Source: Echinostoma caproni (taxonomy: Eukaryota > Platyhelminthes > Trematoda > Plagiorchiida > Echinostomatidae). Taken from it: a stretch of 64,000 nt of DNA. Positions 48,923-61,140 of this stretch are shown here, in pieces. The position numbers were made by a program, and so were the translations under genes. The notes beneath the pieces were generated by a model, which saw nothing but the letters and a program-made list of their open reading frames with translations, was not told the DNA's origin and ran no database searches. Position 1 is the stretch's first letter. The number at the start of each line of letters is the position of its first letter. Location of the stretch: the NCBI GenBank assembly GCA_900618425.1, contig UZAN01039488.1, positions 1 to 64,000 of the forward strand, in the 5' to 3' direction.

Positions 48923-49040
48923 AACGGCTGTTTCGTCTTTGTCTGGACTCATGAACCGTGCGTATCATTTAATCTGCCATGATTGGAAACGCGATCTACG
49001 GGCTGAGAGTCAAAACCCTTACTCGTTAGCTAATTTCGGT
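48923..49040 (-). repeat. SINE-like unit: tRNA-like module followed by a hammerhead-like motif
   Basis: On the minus strand, 49,040-48,977 is tRNA-like: an A-box-like ttagctaacgagt, the shared gactctcagccc and a B-box-like gcgtttccaatc. It is followed 20 nt later by TTCATGAGTCCAGACAAAGA and CGAAACAGC (48,955-48,923), a decayed hammerhead core. The same two parts occur in the same order at 61,320-61,415. Schistosoma Sm-alpha elements combine a pol III promoter and a hammerhead ribozyme, and this looks like a relative. Confidence 0.6.
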
Positions 49041-50803
49041 TCACATAGCGAAACACAGATCTTGTGTCACTGAATATTCAAAGGGAATGAAAAGGAAAAC
49101 CATTTTCTCTCGTCCGATTTCAAGAGAACAGAAAGCAGAAGTTCATTTGATGTTAGATCTTCTTCCAGTAAATCGAACATATTACCCGAAAGCAAAAACT
49201 AGATAATTTGAACTGACTTCACAATTCATCCTCACACGAAATCCCGGTTAACCCAATGAACCGTAGACTCGAGGGGCACTCTAACTCAGTTTAGGTCTCA
49301 TTAGAGTTTATCAGTAGTGCATGCCCATTTTCTCATCCCGAGCAATAAACTTCGAGCTCATTTCATAGCAATTATGTGTGCTACAACTGTACCAGCGGTC
49401 ACAAGTAATAGTGAACTAAAAGTGAACTGAAACAGATTGAGCGTTTCCACCTCGTCCACTCCACACCTAGAAAGTGTCCGTGGGATTTGGGTTATTTTAT
49501 GTTTAACAATCCTGAGTCCCATTTGAGATCAAATAAATACTGTTTGAATAAAGTTATCAGTAGCCCCATTCCAGCCTCTCCTAAAGACAATCGCACATTG
49601 CTATGAGGATAGCTGACATTTCACATCAGCTCAGCAGTAGTGTATTTTTCAGGTACCAAGGTTAATGCTGTAAGTGACCGATGGTTCATTAGATAAGTTA
49701 GTTTTGTACCTACAAATATTTAGATAGGGCCGTATAACGGGTTCATTCTTTTAAGTCCTTTTGGTATTCCCATACGTAATTCAAAGAAAAAATGTACTCT
49801 TACATCTACCGTTATTGGAGGTAGTAAGTGGACTAAAATAAACCAAACTATACCGAATGAGATTGTTTGATTGCAAAGTCGTAAATTACATGCATTCAAG
49901 CTGGTACAAAGTAGCTTATTGCATGAACTCCGTGTTTAGATGACATGAAACGAATTCAGACAGTTTAAATTCACTTACGTATGCATGGGCTTCCACTTCT
50001 AGTGGCCAAAATTTTCAGGATGACTGAGAAAACTTACGTTTTACGGTCTTGCTTGAGTAATGAACCGTTCAGGTTTGCAATATGAAATGGTACGAGAAGT
50101 GTCGATTACTAACCGACGTTGCACTGGATTTCCTAAGGAAATTCTTTGTCAAAAGATAAACTGGTCGCAATTTGGTTAGAGTTAAGAATACTTCGCCTCG
50201 GAGTATCCGTGCAGTATTCAATAGCTTTTTACATGTCTGTAAGCCATTGGTTTTGATCACAGGATTCTGTGCAAACCTTCAAAAGTTTGGTCTTATCAGG
50301 AAGCTTGAGCGCACCATTCGAAGCGGAGCTTTTTTTATTTATTCCTAGCAGGAAACCGAATCAAAGTCAATTCATCCATCTAGAAAATCAGTTGACCTTC
50401 CGTGCCAACCACTCACACCACTGGATTAGAAAAAAGCCCATGAGAAGAGGGCTAAGTAACCATTCCTAATTTCATTATTTATATAGATCAGTTCATAGAT
50501 GTATGTCAATGGGATCGATGATTCATAACTACCCNCCCAGCAAAAAAAGATTTACGAAAAACTGAATCAGCATGGCGAACATAATTGCATGAGTATGTTC
50601 AACCTTCCAACTTCCGTTAATGATTTGTATCCCTCGTGTTACCCTGACAAAAATGAACTTTCATATATGAAATTATATCCTGTTGAATAGATAGGAATGA
50701 AAAGAGTTGGAGTAAACGAGAAAAAGATCAATGTAATCAAAATTAACTAATCCCAGAAAAAATGATCAGTAGTTAACTGTCACTCACGAAACTGACACTT
50801 TCA
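49041..50803. other. no gene recognised
   Basis: AT-rich; single N at 50,535. Confidence 0.5.
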
Positions 50804-51007
50804 ATGGTGAATGAGATTGATAATTATTTTGGCAAAATTGGCAGCAGTTCCTGGAAACTACGTGCAATTAATGTTAGTCTCTTAGTATTTGAAGATTTTG
50901 ACTTCCTAACATCTATGGAATGTGTATCGTCCAGTCCATCAAACGTGATGCTGAATGATAGACAGAGATCAGTGAGATCGATCGGGAAAGTTACGGTCAG
51001 CAATTAA
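50804..51007 (+). CDS. small single-exon ORF, 67 residues, unproven
   Basis: An ATG frame with a balanced, protein-like composition (MVNEIDNYFGKIGSSSWKL, then a Ser-rich middle and a basic end). No splice, domain or polyadenylation support, so chance is possible. Confidence 0.2.
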   Translation: MVNEIDNYFGKIGSSSWKLRAINVSLLVFEDFDFLTSMECVSSSPSNVMLNDRQRSVRSIGKVTVSN

Positions 51008-52586
51008 TCAGAAATGGAGTTATTTCTTAAAACACGACGAAAGCTGTGCGTGACCTCTTCAGTTCACGCTTTTGTTTCCAGGTGAAGAAACATCGTATAT
51101 TACTTGTTCATTATTGTTTGTCACCCTCGGGGCTGAGGTCCAGAGTGTAAGGGATTATGGATGGATGGGTTGAATTAAACAATTCTCGAAAATCCGGATT
51201 TCACCTTTGATCGAAGAAATGAAAAATAAATGACATTTGGCCTGTTAGAGGTAAAACTGATTTGTTAGGTTTCACACGAGAATATTGGTTTAAATAATCC
51301 CCGCAATTTTGCTTGTCATTTGAATGAAACTCAAAAACGTTGGCAACACTGCGATTTTTTTCTCTTTTGCCCAACGATATCAGTTGAACTTATACTAAAG
51401 TTTAAGATTAACTGAGGGCTTTGAGTTGGGCGCACAGACCGTGGCTCATCACTTGTATTCTCAAGGTCACGTTGAGGGGCAATTTAAAAATACAGTATAG
51501 ATAAAACAAATATTTTCAGTGGCTGCTAAGCATGCCCGAAAAAAAACCACTCGAAAGTATTTGTGTAATCAGTATATGGTCACTTCCCAAAGATACTACA
51601 ATACATCTGAAGACACGTTTTACGTAAATGAATGCATCAATTTACAGTATGGTGGTATGGAATTTCGCAACTCACACTCTTGTTTTAAGGGTAACCGGTG
51701 GCACCTAAAAGTTATGCCATCCTGGCACATCTTTGGAAATTGAAAAAAATCCCTGGCCACATGAATTTATGCATAAAACTCGAGTTGGTTTAATTAAAAA
51801 GGGACCGATCTGCACCTAACGAGCGTTATATTGTGATGTAAGTGCAACTGTAACAGAAGTGGGATTACTAACGACATGGTATAGTTGTGTTTTATTTTTA
51901 TGCCACCTTATACGTGTCTTGAATTCCATAGGTAGTAGATGTCATTTGACAGCTGAAAAGAATCCGCCTTTGGGTAATGGCTTGAGTTTTCAATTATGTG
52001 GACATAACAATGCATCCGAATTCCGTATTTTAGTGTTCACCTTCAAGAGGGCAATACAAGGGTAGTTGTTTAAGCCTTGATTCATTATCACCATAATCTG
52101 TCTTTCATTCCACAATGATAAACGGAACAATATATTTGACTACAAAAATACCATTGTTGGAAATCACTTGATGGCTATTTGATGAAAAGGAAGTGCTGAT
52201 CATAGGTGATCAAACGCCAGCTGGATTGCCTGTTTGTGTGCTTAGAAACTGTTAACTGCATGATTGATTTGTCGTTATTGGTTCACTGCTGTGGGAATAA
52301 AATTCCAGATATTTTAGAATTGCAGTTATCGTTTAGCTTATGCTGATTTCACAGACCAACAGAGCGTAGAGTGCTCATGGTGGTGCTTAATCAAAAAGGG
52401 TTAGGAAGTCCACCTAATCGGACTCGGAAGACCTCCTGAGGTTGGATAATTGCGCAAAATGCATGATAGCGCATAGGGCGATATCGTTTCCTCCCGTTAA
52501 TTAAAATGGATGTGACTGATTTTATTAAAGATAACATCATGAAGATATTTGTGAGCTTCTCAATACGTGGGTTACACATGAATAAC
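51008..52586. other. no gene recognised
   Basis: An acceptor-like aaatattttcag at 51,520 opens a 73-codon basic frame without further support. Confidence 0.4.
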
Positions 52587-52795
52587 TACAAGCATTACTC
52601 CAACTCGTGCACTATTCTGACTTTCCTTATAGTTGCACCTCCGAGAGCTCAGTGTTTCGAACCTTATCCACGTAATTGAACATTATATTGCCCCACATCA
52701 GATGCAACATTCACTTGCCTTTGTTTGTACTAGTCGGACATCAATAAAAGTTATCATTTCCCGATTTCTACGACGGTTGCTGGTGCATCAGTAGT
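52587..52795. mobile_element. truncated relative of the 46.57 kb Tc1/mariner element, inverted
   Basis: The start, tacaagcattactccaactc, corresponds to the right-hand terminal repeat of the 46.57 kb element. About 100 bases in, both share attgccccacatcaga and gcaac, and further on cgatttc, acgacggtt and ggtgcatc. No opposite terminal repeat follows, so the copy is truncated. Confidence 0.6.
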
Positions 52796-52899
52796 TGTGA
52801 GATAACAAAGCCTCGGTAATTAGAATTTATTTATATAAATGACTCATAGACACGGAATAGGTAATATACTATAATTTTATCGATGGTCTATTTGCCTTT

Positions 52900-53224
52900 A
52901 TTCAGTTTTGAGCACTGGACCGTCTTTTCTACATGAGGTCCACAACGTTGACTGTCCAAAAGAATTTGTTAGTTCCTTCAAATACATGCGGCACCATGAC
53001 CACTACTATCGTGGTAGCCAACTTATCAGTGTTTCTAAAACAGATGAAGGTCTTCGATTGCGTCTGCACGTCCGCAACGATCGATACGCAACAATTGCCA
53101 CCGATCATTATCTTGCACGCGCACTTATCTCACTGAGGTGTGCTTCACTCAGCCAATTCGACCTCGCTTCACTTGACCTTTGTCAACAATCTCCCATCTC
53201 GCCGTTCACATTGCACCAGAAATG
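52900..53224 (+). other. possible 5' region of LINE-A
   Basis: Open for 119 codons in one frame (52,908-53,267) directly upstream of the LINE-A zinc-finger ORF. It may be 5' UTR or an N-terminal extension. No domain seen. Confidence 0.3.
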
Positions 53225-54346
53225 GGTCGCCGAAGTGTGTCAACGCAATCAGTCACACAAGGTGTGAGTGTGTGCGGTTCAACAGGCTGCGTAAACGAAG
53301 TCAAAACAGGAATGCCATGCACATACTGCCAGAAGAACTTTCAGGCCGCAAGCGCCAATCGATCGGTTAAGAAGATGAAATAAATACTAGCACAACAGGA
53401 CTGCTTTTGGTTTTGCAGTAATTGTGCGAAAACTTCGGTTATAAAATACATGATGGGCATTGCAAATAGGTTCGAGAAGCTACTATTGGCAACGGAGGAT
53501 AAAGCTGACTTAAAAAGTTTAGAAGAAGAAGAAAAGATAGCTACCCTCAGCTCCATATCCCTCCGTCGAGCCTAATCCAACGACCGGTTAAACGTCCAAG
53601 GTGTTCGTTAATCAGCAGTCCTCCAACGCAATGTATGATCTCTGCCGACATAAACATGGTTTCCACTGTAACGAAAAACGCGGTAAAAGTTCCTGAACAG
53701 AAAAAGGTTCTCCTTCGAACGAAACCTGTCATNAAGGCCTTTGATACTGGGTAAAACAGGTGGAAGCAGCACCGGTTTGGCAAGTATCTGCACAAACGTA
53801 CCCGAACCGACAACCCAACCACTTAGAGAACGACAAGGAGAGGAGATGGAACACTGGAATGGTTTGTGCACGCAGATGGGTAATAATGTTCTACCCGTCG
53901 GCTTCACAAGACTCATGCGCCAGCCGACGTCGCCACATGCCGGGGAACCCAGACTGCTCCGGGTGACCCTGAAAGATGATAAGGACTTGGAGGATGTTCT
54001 TCTTTCAAGCCACCTTCTCAGAAAGAGTTCCTGCCCAAAAGGAATCTTCCCTGATAGGCCATGGACGGAACGAATGCAGCAACAGTCCAATCCAATGAGA
54101 GCACGAGTGGAGGAAAATAAGAGGGTCGTCCTTATCCATGGCGTTCCGCAGTTAGACGATCCGGATGAACCAAATTGTCATCAGAACGACCGAAGAGAAT
54201 GGCGATTCATTCAAAATCTACTTGAGTGTAGCGACGTTTTGTTAACTTCAATCAGTCGTCTTACCTTTTCACCACATTACCATGGTAACGGTCCGAGGAC
54301 AATGAAAATTACCCTTGTAACCCCAGATATGGGGAACACAGCCTGA
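53225..54346 (+). pseudogene. LINE-A ORF1 remnant: zinc finger and nucleic-acid-binding region
   Basis: Cysteines encoded at 53,273, 53,288, 53,318 (CTYC), 53,402 (DCFWFC) and 53,423 form a PHD-like Cys-rich finger as found in CR1-type ORF1 proteins, interrupted by an in-frame taa at 53,381. An acidic/leucine-rich stretch follows (53,460-53,570). After a frame change come two similar blocks: GEPRLLRVTLKDDKDLEDVL with GIFPDRPWTER (53,940-54,080), then KRVVLIHGVPQLDDPD, RLTFSPHYHGNGPRTMKITL (54,118-54,310). These resemble the RRM/C-terminal region of LINE ORF1 proteins, which bind RNA and chaperone nucleic acid. Confidence 0.65.
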
Positions 54347-54619
54347 AAGTTATGGCGGGAAAGAAACAACAGAGGGTCTCCGGAACTACTGCTCAATTCC
54401 GGGCTCAAATTACATCCTAATCTGGAGAACCCTTCTGATGCGCCAGATCGCTCCATGAAGGTACCGAACTGCGGCAAGCAACCCGTGGTCCAAAGTACCA
54501 GAGCTTCTTTGCCAAAAACCTAATGGTAGCCGACCGAGAAGGGGTCGGCCGAGATACAACTTCCTACTCAAGCGGATTTCTACACCGACAGTATCTAAAC
54601 TGTTTCTAATCTAATGCTC

Positions 54620-57325
54620 AAGGACTCCTCGGCAAATTTCCGGAGTTCAATGGGATATTATTGCTGTTACAGAGATTTGGCTCACAATTGGTATTTCTTA
54701 ATCCGCATTGTCTTTATCAATGATGTCTTTACTCAAAAGTGATCGTCCTACCCGTGGTGGTGGTTTTACTCTACTACCGAAACAGTCTTGATAGCGAACA
54801 AATCTATCCTCCCGTTTCGACACCGGACACTCTGTGGTGTAAATTGAAACTGTCCAAACATGATGATTGTTTGATTGGTGTAGTCTATCGTACCCCATGA
54901 TCCCCAGAGACGGCCAATGAAACGCTTTTACCAACCATGTCACACATTCTTACACAAAAATTTACCCATGTTCTCCTTTTGGGTGATTCCAACTTCCCCA
55001 ATCTCAAAAATCAGCGACCGCCCGTCCATTTTTCGAACATCATTTCAAACACCTGCTTGACTCGCATCCACTATATAACCATGTGAAGGTGGCCACTAGG
55101 TTTGGAAACCTACAGTCGCCGTCCATACTGGGTTTAGTGTCGACCAATGAGGAGCTGGTGGTAGAGTCTGTCAATGTGACTTCCCCCCTAGGACGAAGCG
55201 ATTATGCAGTATTCACATTCAAATACGTCTGTTAGGCATCGATTTATGGAGGTTCCTCTGGTAACACGCACAGATCTATAGATTACACACTGTTAAATAA
55301 CTTGGTGCTTTCTGCTCAGTGGGTTTCCTATGACGAAGAATCCAATCCCTTGGTCGCCTGGAAAAAAGGTACTGACAATCTCACAAATCTTATGACATCC
55401 GTGACTAAGACTAGAGTAATCAACAAATCCGGCATCCGAAATTCACCTATTCGAAGTCGTACAAGGAAATGGCTATCGACGAGGGACTTATCCTGGCGAA
55501 ATTATAATCGTCTACCGAATGTTGTCACGTGGAATACTTATCGTATGCTGAGGAACCACTACACCAGGCTGATTCGTGAGAATAAAGTGAAATACCAAGA
55601 GGCGCTAGCACAAAAATTCATTTCTAACCCTAAGCTGTTGTACAAACACATCAACTCCCTTCCGGTACTAAGTAGCGCTGGAAGAGCTGCAGCCACNNGC
55701 CACTCCAACGGAAGCAGCTGAAATCCTGAAAATTGATTATTCCAACGTTTTCGCAGCACCGCAGGGTAAAGGCTTACAACTACCCCCAGATTGCGACATC
55801 TTCCACATCCTTCACTGACTTACGTTTCATTTACTGATGAAACGTCAAATCAAAAATAATGGCTTTGCAAAAAAATGCAGCCCCAGGGGCGGACAACATA
55901 CATCCGGAATCTGTGATCTTTTTGGCAAATCACATATCCAAACAGCTGGCTATTCTGTTTCAACGAATGTTCGACCAAGCAACACTTCCCAAATCGTGGA
56001 AACATAAAGTCATTTCGCCCATATACAAAGTTGGTTGTCGTAGTGACCCCGCTAACCACCGACCTGTAACCCTGCTTCCTGTGTTATCGAAAGTTATGGA
56101 GTCAATTGTGGCTGATTCTCTTATGGAACACCTCGAAAGATAAAACATTCTCTCGACAGCTCAACAAGGGTTTAGTCAAAAGCGACCCCGCTCCACCAAC
56201 CAGCTTCTTCTTTGGGATGAATGGACCAGTACAGTTGACGAAGGGGATGCGGCGGATGTGACTAATCTAGACTTTTTGAAAGCATTTGATCGAGCGAATC
56301 ACAAAAGTTTGCCTCAGAAGCTCTACAACTATCGCATTCGAGATTCCGCATTTGAGTGGATTGAAACATTCCTCGAACAACGAACCATATCGGTTCGTGT
56401 TTCTGATTCTGTATCCGGATCTATCAAATCCACCCGCGGTGTTCCACAAGGGTTCGTAATCAGTCCCCGTCTGTTCCTCACCTTTGTAACTGATCTACCG
56501 AAAATCTTAGGCCCCAAAACAATACTTTTTGCAGACGACGCCAAAATCCAAAACACAGTGACAGAACCAGAGGGCTCTCCAACTTATCATGAATCACTCA
56601 ACGGAGCTTATCAATGGTCTATAGAGAATGACATTGAATTTACTGTTTATAAATGCAAAGTCCTATTCCTGCGTCACAAGCGAAAATTCTCATATTTCTT
56701 CAGGGATCAGCAGATACCACATACTTCTAGGGAAAAGCAATTAGGTATTGTTTTCCAAGAGGATTTAGGCTGCTCCATCAACTGTGCTAAGGCTTCGTCT
56801 GCTGCTATGAAGAATGTCGGTTTACATCGGCGAGTCTTTGGCAGTTGTGAATCATCACTATTCCCACGTTTGACATCAGCGTACATTCGACCCTACGCAG
56901 AGTACGCCATCCAAGCTTGGAGTCCATAGTTGCAACGTGGTCGCAAGATGCTTGAGCGTCCACAAAAGATGACCACCAAGATGGTCAAGGGATTGCATTA
57001 CCTGACATAAGAGCAGAGATTACGATCGTTGGGACTACATTTTGCTCAGTACCGCCAAACTCGGGGAGACTTGATTGTGACGTTTCAAATACTGCAGAAC
57101 CCAAACCGTCCGTGTCGATCACTGCTCATTTTATCGAACGATGTACATCGAAGGGTACACCGTTTCAAACTACTGATTTCCAAGTGTCGACTGGATTGCC
57201 AACGCCAGTCTTTTGCTGTCAGAGTATGCAAATCTTGGAACGCCCTTCCATCTCATGTCGTTTGTGCACCCACTATTGAATCTTTCGAGCAGAGACTCAA
57301 CGAAACTTTGGCACACCTCACATTC
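54620..57325 (+). pseudogene. LINE-A ORF2 remnant: endonuclease and reverse transcriptase
   Basis: Endonuclease: an AVTEIWL motif near 54,665, HVLLLGDSN with GD-N at 54,982-54,993, and GRSDYAVFTF at 55,191-55,220, where the family SDH catalytic His is Tyr. Reverse transcriptase: PGADNIHPE near 55,885, NHRPVTLLPVLSKVMESI near 56,055, an in-frame taa at 56,141, LDFLKAFDRANH near 56,265, GVPQGFVISPRLF near 56,440 and FADD at 56,528-56,539. C-terminal: YIRPYAEYAIQAWSP, tag at 56,927, GRKMLERPQKMTTKMVKG, taa at 57,008, then open to the end. From 55,859 onward one frame is kept with only these three stops, so this part is comparatively young. Confidence 0.85.
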
Positions 57326-58860
57326 GTATGCAAACTGATAAGTATCATCGGGGAGTAGTAAGGATAACTGAAGACGATGCAGAACTGATCGCTCCATCAA
57401 TTTCAAACTAGTGGAAGTGAGAGCAATTGGTCTGAAATGCTTCGCTTTTGGGACCTTTGACGTTCCTTTGGGGACGGGAGTGATTCTCACTAGGCGCCAG
57501 CAGTCCGGAATAGTTTGAAGTTTGAGTGAAAGATTAGTTGCATGCCAAAAATCAGAGACTATTGCAGAGAACTTTGTTTAAGAATGGTAGGACTTAAGTT
57601 GTCTGGACCAGGCGCGGTCGACACCTTGAGAGAACACATGTGTTTATACACCTCACTAGAGGTAATGGGATCAAACGAAGGTTGGATGTTTGGAGAACTG
57701 GAATCAACATAACTGGAGTATGTGTCGGACGAAGAATGAATAAATGCAGCATTCAGTTTTTTAATATCAATAAAGGGACTGGAGATCACTTTCTTCTGCC
57801 TGCAGAGTAGGTTGATTCCACGCCACATAGATTTACAGTTCCTCGTATCAAAACAACTGATTTGCACAAAGGGCGTCTTATTTTACTGTTGACCAGAAAC
57901 GATTGTCGTTGCATTTCGGCCCTCCTGCCACATTCAAATGCACATTCCTTTTTACGGCGAAGGCTTTTAAGAAAACATGTTGATATTCTGCCATGTTGAA
58001 GGAACAAAGTTATCACAGGACAGCATGTATCAAAAACACAGTTTGACACTGCTGCTAGAAATCTCATATTTGACAAGCAGGTAGTGTTTAAAAGAAAACA
58101 GTCGGTAACCTTAAGAGACGATCTAAGCAAGGCAATATTGTCTGGGGAAAGACCTCGCTGGCGGAATATCATGTTCGAGTTGAGTAAAAGAAAAATATCC
58201 TGAGTGTGAGTAAATATTAGGTCTGATCTGGATCAGGTTGTGGTGCCTAAGTGGGAGAACTTTTTGGTGAAAAATGTGTCAGCGTGGTTTCTGATTATGT
58301 GGTCTAGATGAGAGTTTCCTCTAGTTGGTTCAATAATCAGGTCACTAAGGTTTAGACACAATCAAGGGTGCAGGGGTGCGTGGTTAAAGTCACCAGCTAT
58401 TGGGTGGAAGCATTCAGCAAGAGATGGAGCAATGACCGGTAGGCAATTATCATAAAATGCGTGCGTGTCTGACAATTTACACTGGGGTGCAATGTATACA
58501 TTAGTGATGGCGATAAAAGAAAAGCGGAGGAATTTGGGGTGACAGACGACAGTCAAGCAATTGACGCTTTTCTGTGAATACTGAAAAAGTACTTCGGACT
58601 TGCTGCACCAATAGGAATTGATGTAAACAATCACACCGCCTCCCAACTTCTTCCTACGCCATTGTCTATCCTGTCTGATGCAGAGGACATAATCCAGTTG
58701 GATCATGGAATCATCCAAATCATCATTCAGCGATGACCCCTGAAGACACAAGACACAAGAGGTGCGAAATTTCGTTCGCTGGAGCAGGTAGGATAAATCC
58801 GGAAACTTCCCAAACACACAATGGACATTGTTACTCACAATGGTAGGTACGGTCATCTTG
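57326..58860 (-). mobile_element. LINE-B copy 2: endonuclease and N-terminal reverse transcriptase
   Basis: Minus strand. The endonuclease starts near 58,856 (VFGKFPDLSYLL, LGGGVIVYINSYW, IAGDFNHAPL with GDFN at 58,383-58,394). Then come a spacer and an RT N-terminus (SLKVSTAPGPDNLSPTIL, about 57,640-57,585; RITPVPKGTSKVPKAKHFRP and DTYQFAY ending at 57,326). The frame loses similarity exactly where LINE-A's last residues begin. It is related to the 31-33 kb element at TPVP...RPIA and QF-Y. The 3' half of RT is absent. Confidence 0.8.
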
Positions 58861-59600
58861 CTGGGAGTAGTATGACTAAGAGCAGTTTACCAACCGGTAC
58901 AAATGCGTTTTCCACATTTGCACTATTTATGCAACGGTAGGCAACGGTAGCGATAAATTGTGCCGAAACCCCCTGGATATTTGATTTCTATTTTGGCGTA
59001 ACGACACCAAAAATCGCTTATTCAATGAGCCGCACACCTAATGGTCAACTTTTAAAGGTCAATATTTGTTTCTTGGAATATATTTTGAGACTATTAAAGA
59101 TGAAGGTTATTAAGTGAGTAGTTTGTAGCCATATTAGTTCTCATGTTATTTAAGCTGTAAACTTTTAAATAATCGACTTTATTTAGTGCGCACCAAAGGA
59201 TAAAAGGATGGGATATTTAGAATACTTGTATTGACTGAAATGAGTACCCACATGTCATAGCAATCAGTTATTAGAAAGACTGAGCGTCCGTGCTTTTCAT
59301 ATGAAACATTTCTCAAATTTGAGCTATAACTTGCGAACTACTACGAATTGTATCGCAAAACTCAAGATCGTACAAATTCACACGTTGATACGCGAGAACT
59401 GAGAACATTGCTGTGGGAGATCAAGGTCGGAATCAATAAGTTTCACACATTCCTATCCATAATAATGTGTCATATTGGCAACAAAAATGTATTACCAAAA
59501 TGAGAGACGTTGCAAGAGTTCGTTCAATACATATACTCATTACGAATAGTCTATCGCTTTGTCCCTCGAAAAGCTGCAATCTTCGACACACAAAGCTAAA
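58861..59600. other. no gene recognised
   Basis: Includes a short direct repeat (ggcaacggta twice, 58,933-58,952). Possibly the 5' UTR of LINE-B copy 2. Confidence 0.4.
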
Positions 59601-59613
59601 ATGATAGTTGTGA

Positions 59614-59838
59614 ATGTACTCTCGATTCTCGGTGAACCAAGTAATGAATACTAACCTGTTATTTGCACCGCTGAACGATACTCAAGTTTGTGTTTTACAA
59701 TTTGCGGCAGTTAATACTTTAGTGTCTGTCGTTTTTGAAAATCTTTCGATACCTCTAAGAGAAAATCTCCTAAATTACAAACAAGTTATTTTGAAAGATA
59801 GTAAATTTGAGAACATTGTTGGGCAAAACACCAAATAA
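59614..59838 (+). CDS. small single-exon ORF, 74 residues, unproven
   Basis: An ATG frame (MYSRFSVNQVMNTNLLFAP) with a protein-like C-terminal half (SIPLRENLLNYKQVIL, DSKFENIVGQNTK). Its stop lies inside aaataaaaa, so a polyadenylation signal overlaps the stop. No recognised domain. Confidence 0.25.
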   Translation: MYSRFSVNQVMNTNLLFAPLNDTQVCVLQFAAVNTLVSVVFENLSIPLRENLLNYKQVILKDSKFENIVGQNTK

Positions 59839-61140
59839 AAAGGATGTTTCTGGGCCCAACAGCTCGTCAGTCCGGTTGGTTTGTGATTGAACATTCCATT
59901 CAAGTGATTGGAGTTTTTATTTCATCGCTTATGGCTTTTCATCCCGTAATGAGGACTGCAGAAGATTCTTACTCGTACCTTTTCGTTAAACCATCAATTC
60001 CCTTGTATGTTTTACTCATAAATTCAATAAATCGATCCTAAGTTTATAAAAATCCTTAAATTTGATACGGTGCATGCGTTTAGAGCAGAGAAGCGTCAAA
60101 CATTCTGTGCACCTACTTACACAGATCGGTTAGACGAACACTGATCTCGTGTGTGATTAGCGATCGACATCGGACAGGAATACACTTGTATCGGTTGGGT
60201 TCTCCCAGAGGAATAATTTATAATCATTCATACCACCATCAGGCAGCACTCAACTTCCGGTTGATCTTGTTGCTGTAAGAACAAACTGATCGAAGAACCA
60301 ATTCAGACTTATTTCGATCAATAAGAATTTGAGTGCTTATAGAAACAGGTATCTATGTTTACAAACACGGTGAAGCAAACCTTCGTTTTGATTAAACTGA
60401 ATAACATGAATAAAATTCTGTACACAGCTTGTCCAAAGAAAATATCATAAAAGAAACCGACAATGAATATAAGCGGCGACAGTATCAGTGCACATCAAGA
60501 GATTTTTTGAATATTTTCGTTAACAATTAGCTTTCGGTTATAAAATAAGCAAAAAGCAGCATTAATGCCCGACTGTGTCTAAATCAATGAGACGAGTGTG
60601 GTCTGCATACATTTCGACAACATTAACTTTTTTGAACGGTTCTACAAGCACTTGTTGTGATTTATCCATGGATTCCCTCTTTTCCTCGGCGCTCTTTTCT
60701 TGCAAGCACACATTTGGGGAGAAATGAATTCTTCATTCATTGAGATTCACAATACGCAGTTTCCTGTAAAGCCTGTAAAAGTATGATGGAACTCTCTAAA
60801 TAAAACGCACTCTCTACAATAAGTACTCTACAAAGGACGGTATGACCTTTGAAATAAAAGAATGAAGTTTTCTGACGGTAACATTCCAAAGGAACCATTC
60901 AAAAATGGCCAATCGAGTGACACAGTTTCACAGATTCTTCACACCTTTGTTGTAGCATGCCTCTTAACTGTTGGGGTTTGTGATCTGTCAAGGAAACGAT
61001 GCATTGCGATCACTTTGTCTATTGATGAGCTCTATCAAAAATTCTACAGTTAAATCCCTACTATTTGTCTTTGAAGATTTTGTAGAACATGCGGGAGAAA
61101 AAATGAGCTGATTAAAATATTTCTGATGACGGACAAAAGC
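59839..61140. other. no gene recognised
   Basis: AT-rich, with only short frames. Confidence 0.5.

Larger units (their letters stand above)
53225..57325 (+). mobile_element. LINE-A, near-complete but decayed CR1/Jockey-type retrotransposon
   Basis: About 4.1 kb in the order ORF1 (zinc finger, coiled-coil and RRM-like blocks), APE-type endonuclease, reverse transcriptase and C-terminal domain. The 3' end abuts LINE-B at about 57,325. No poly(A) or simple-repeat tail is visible at the junction. Premature stops, frameshifts, two N marks (53,733; 55,697-55,698) and lost catalytic residues show it is dead. Fragments of the same family lie at 8.85 and 24.4 kb. Confidence 0.85.
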
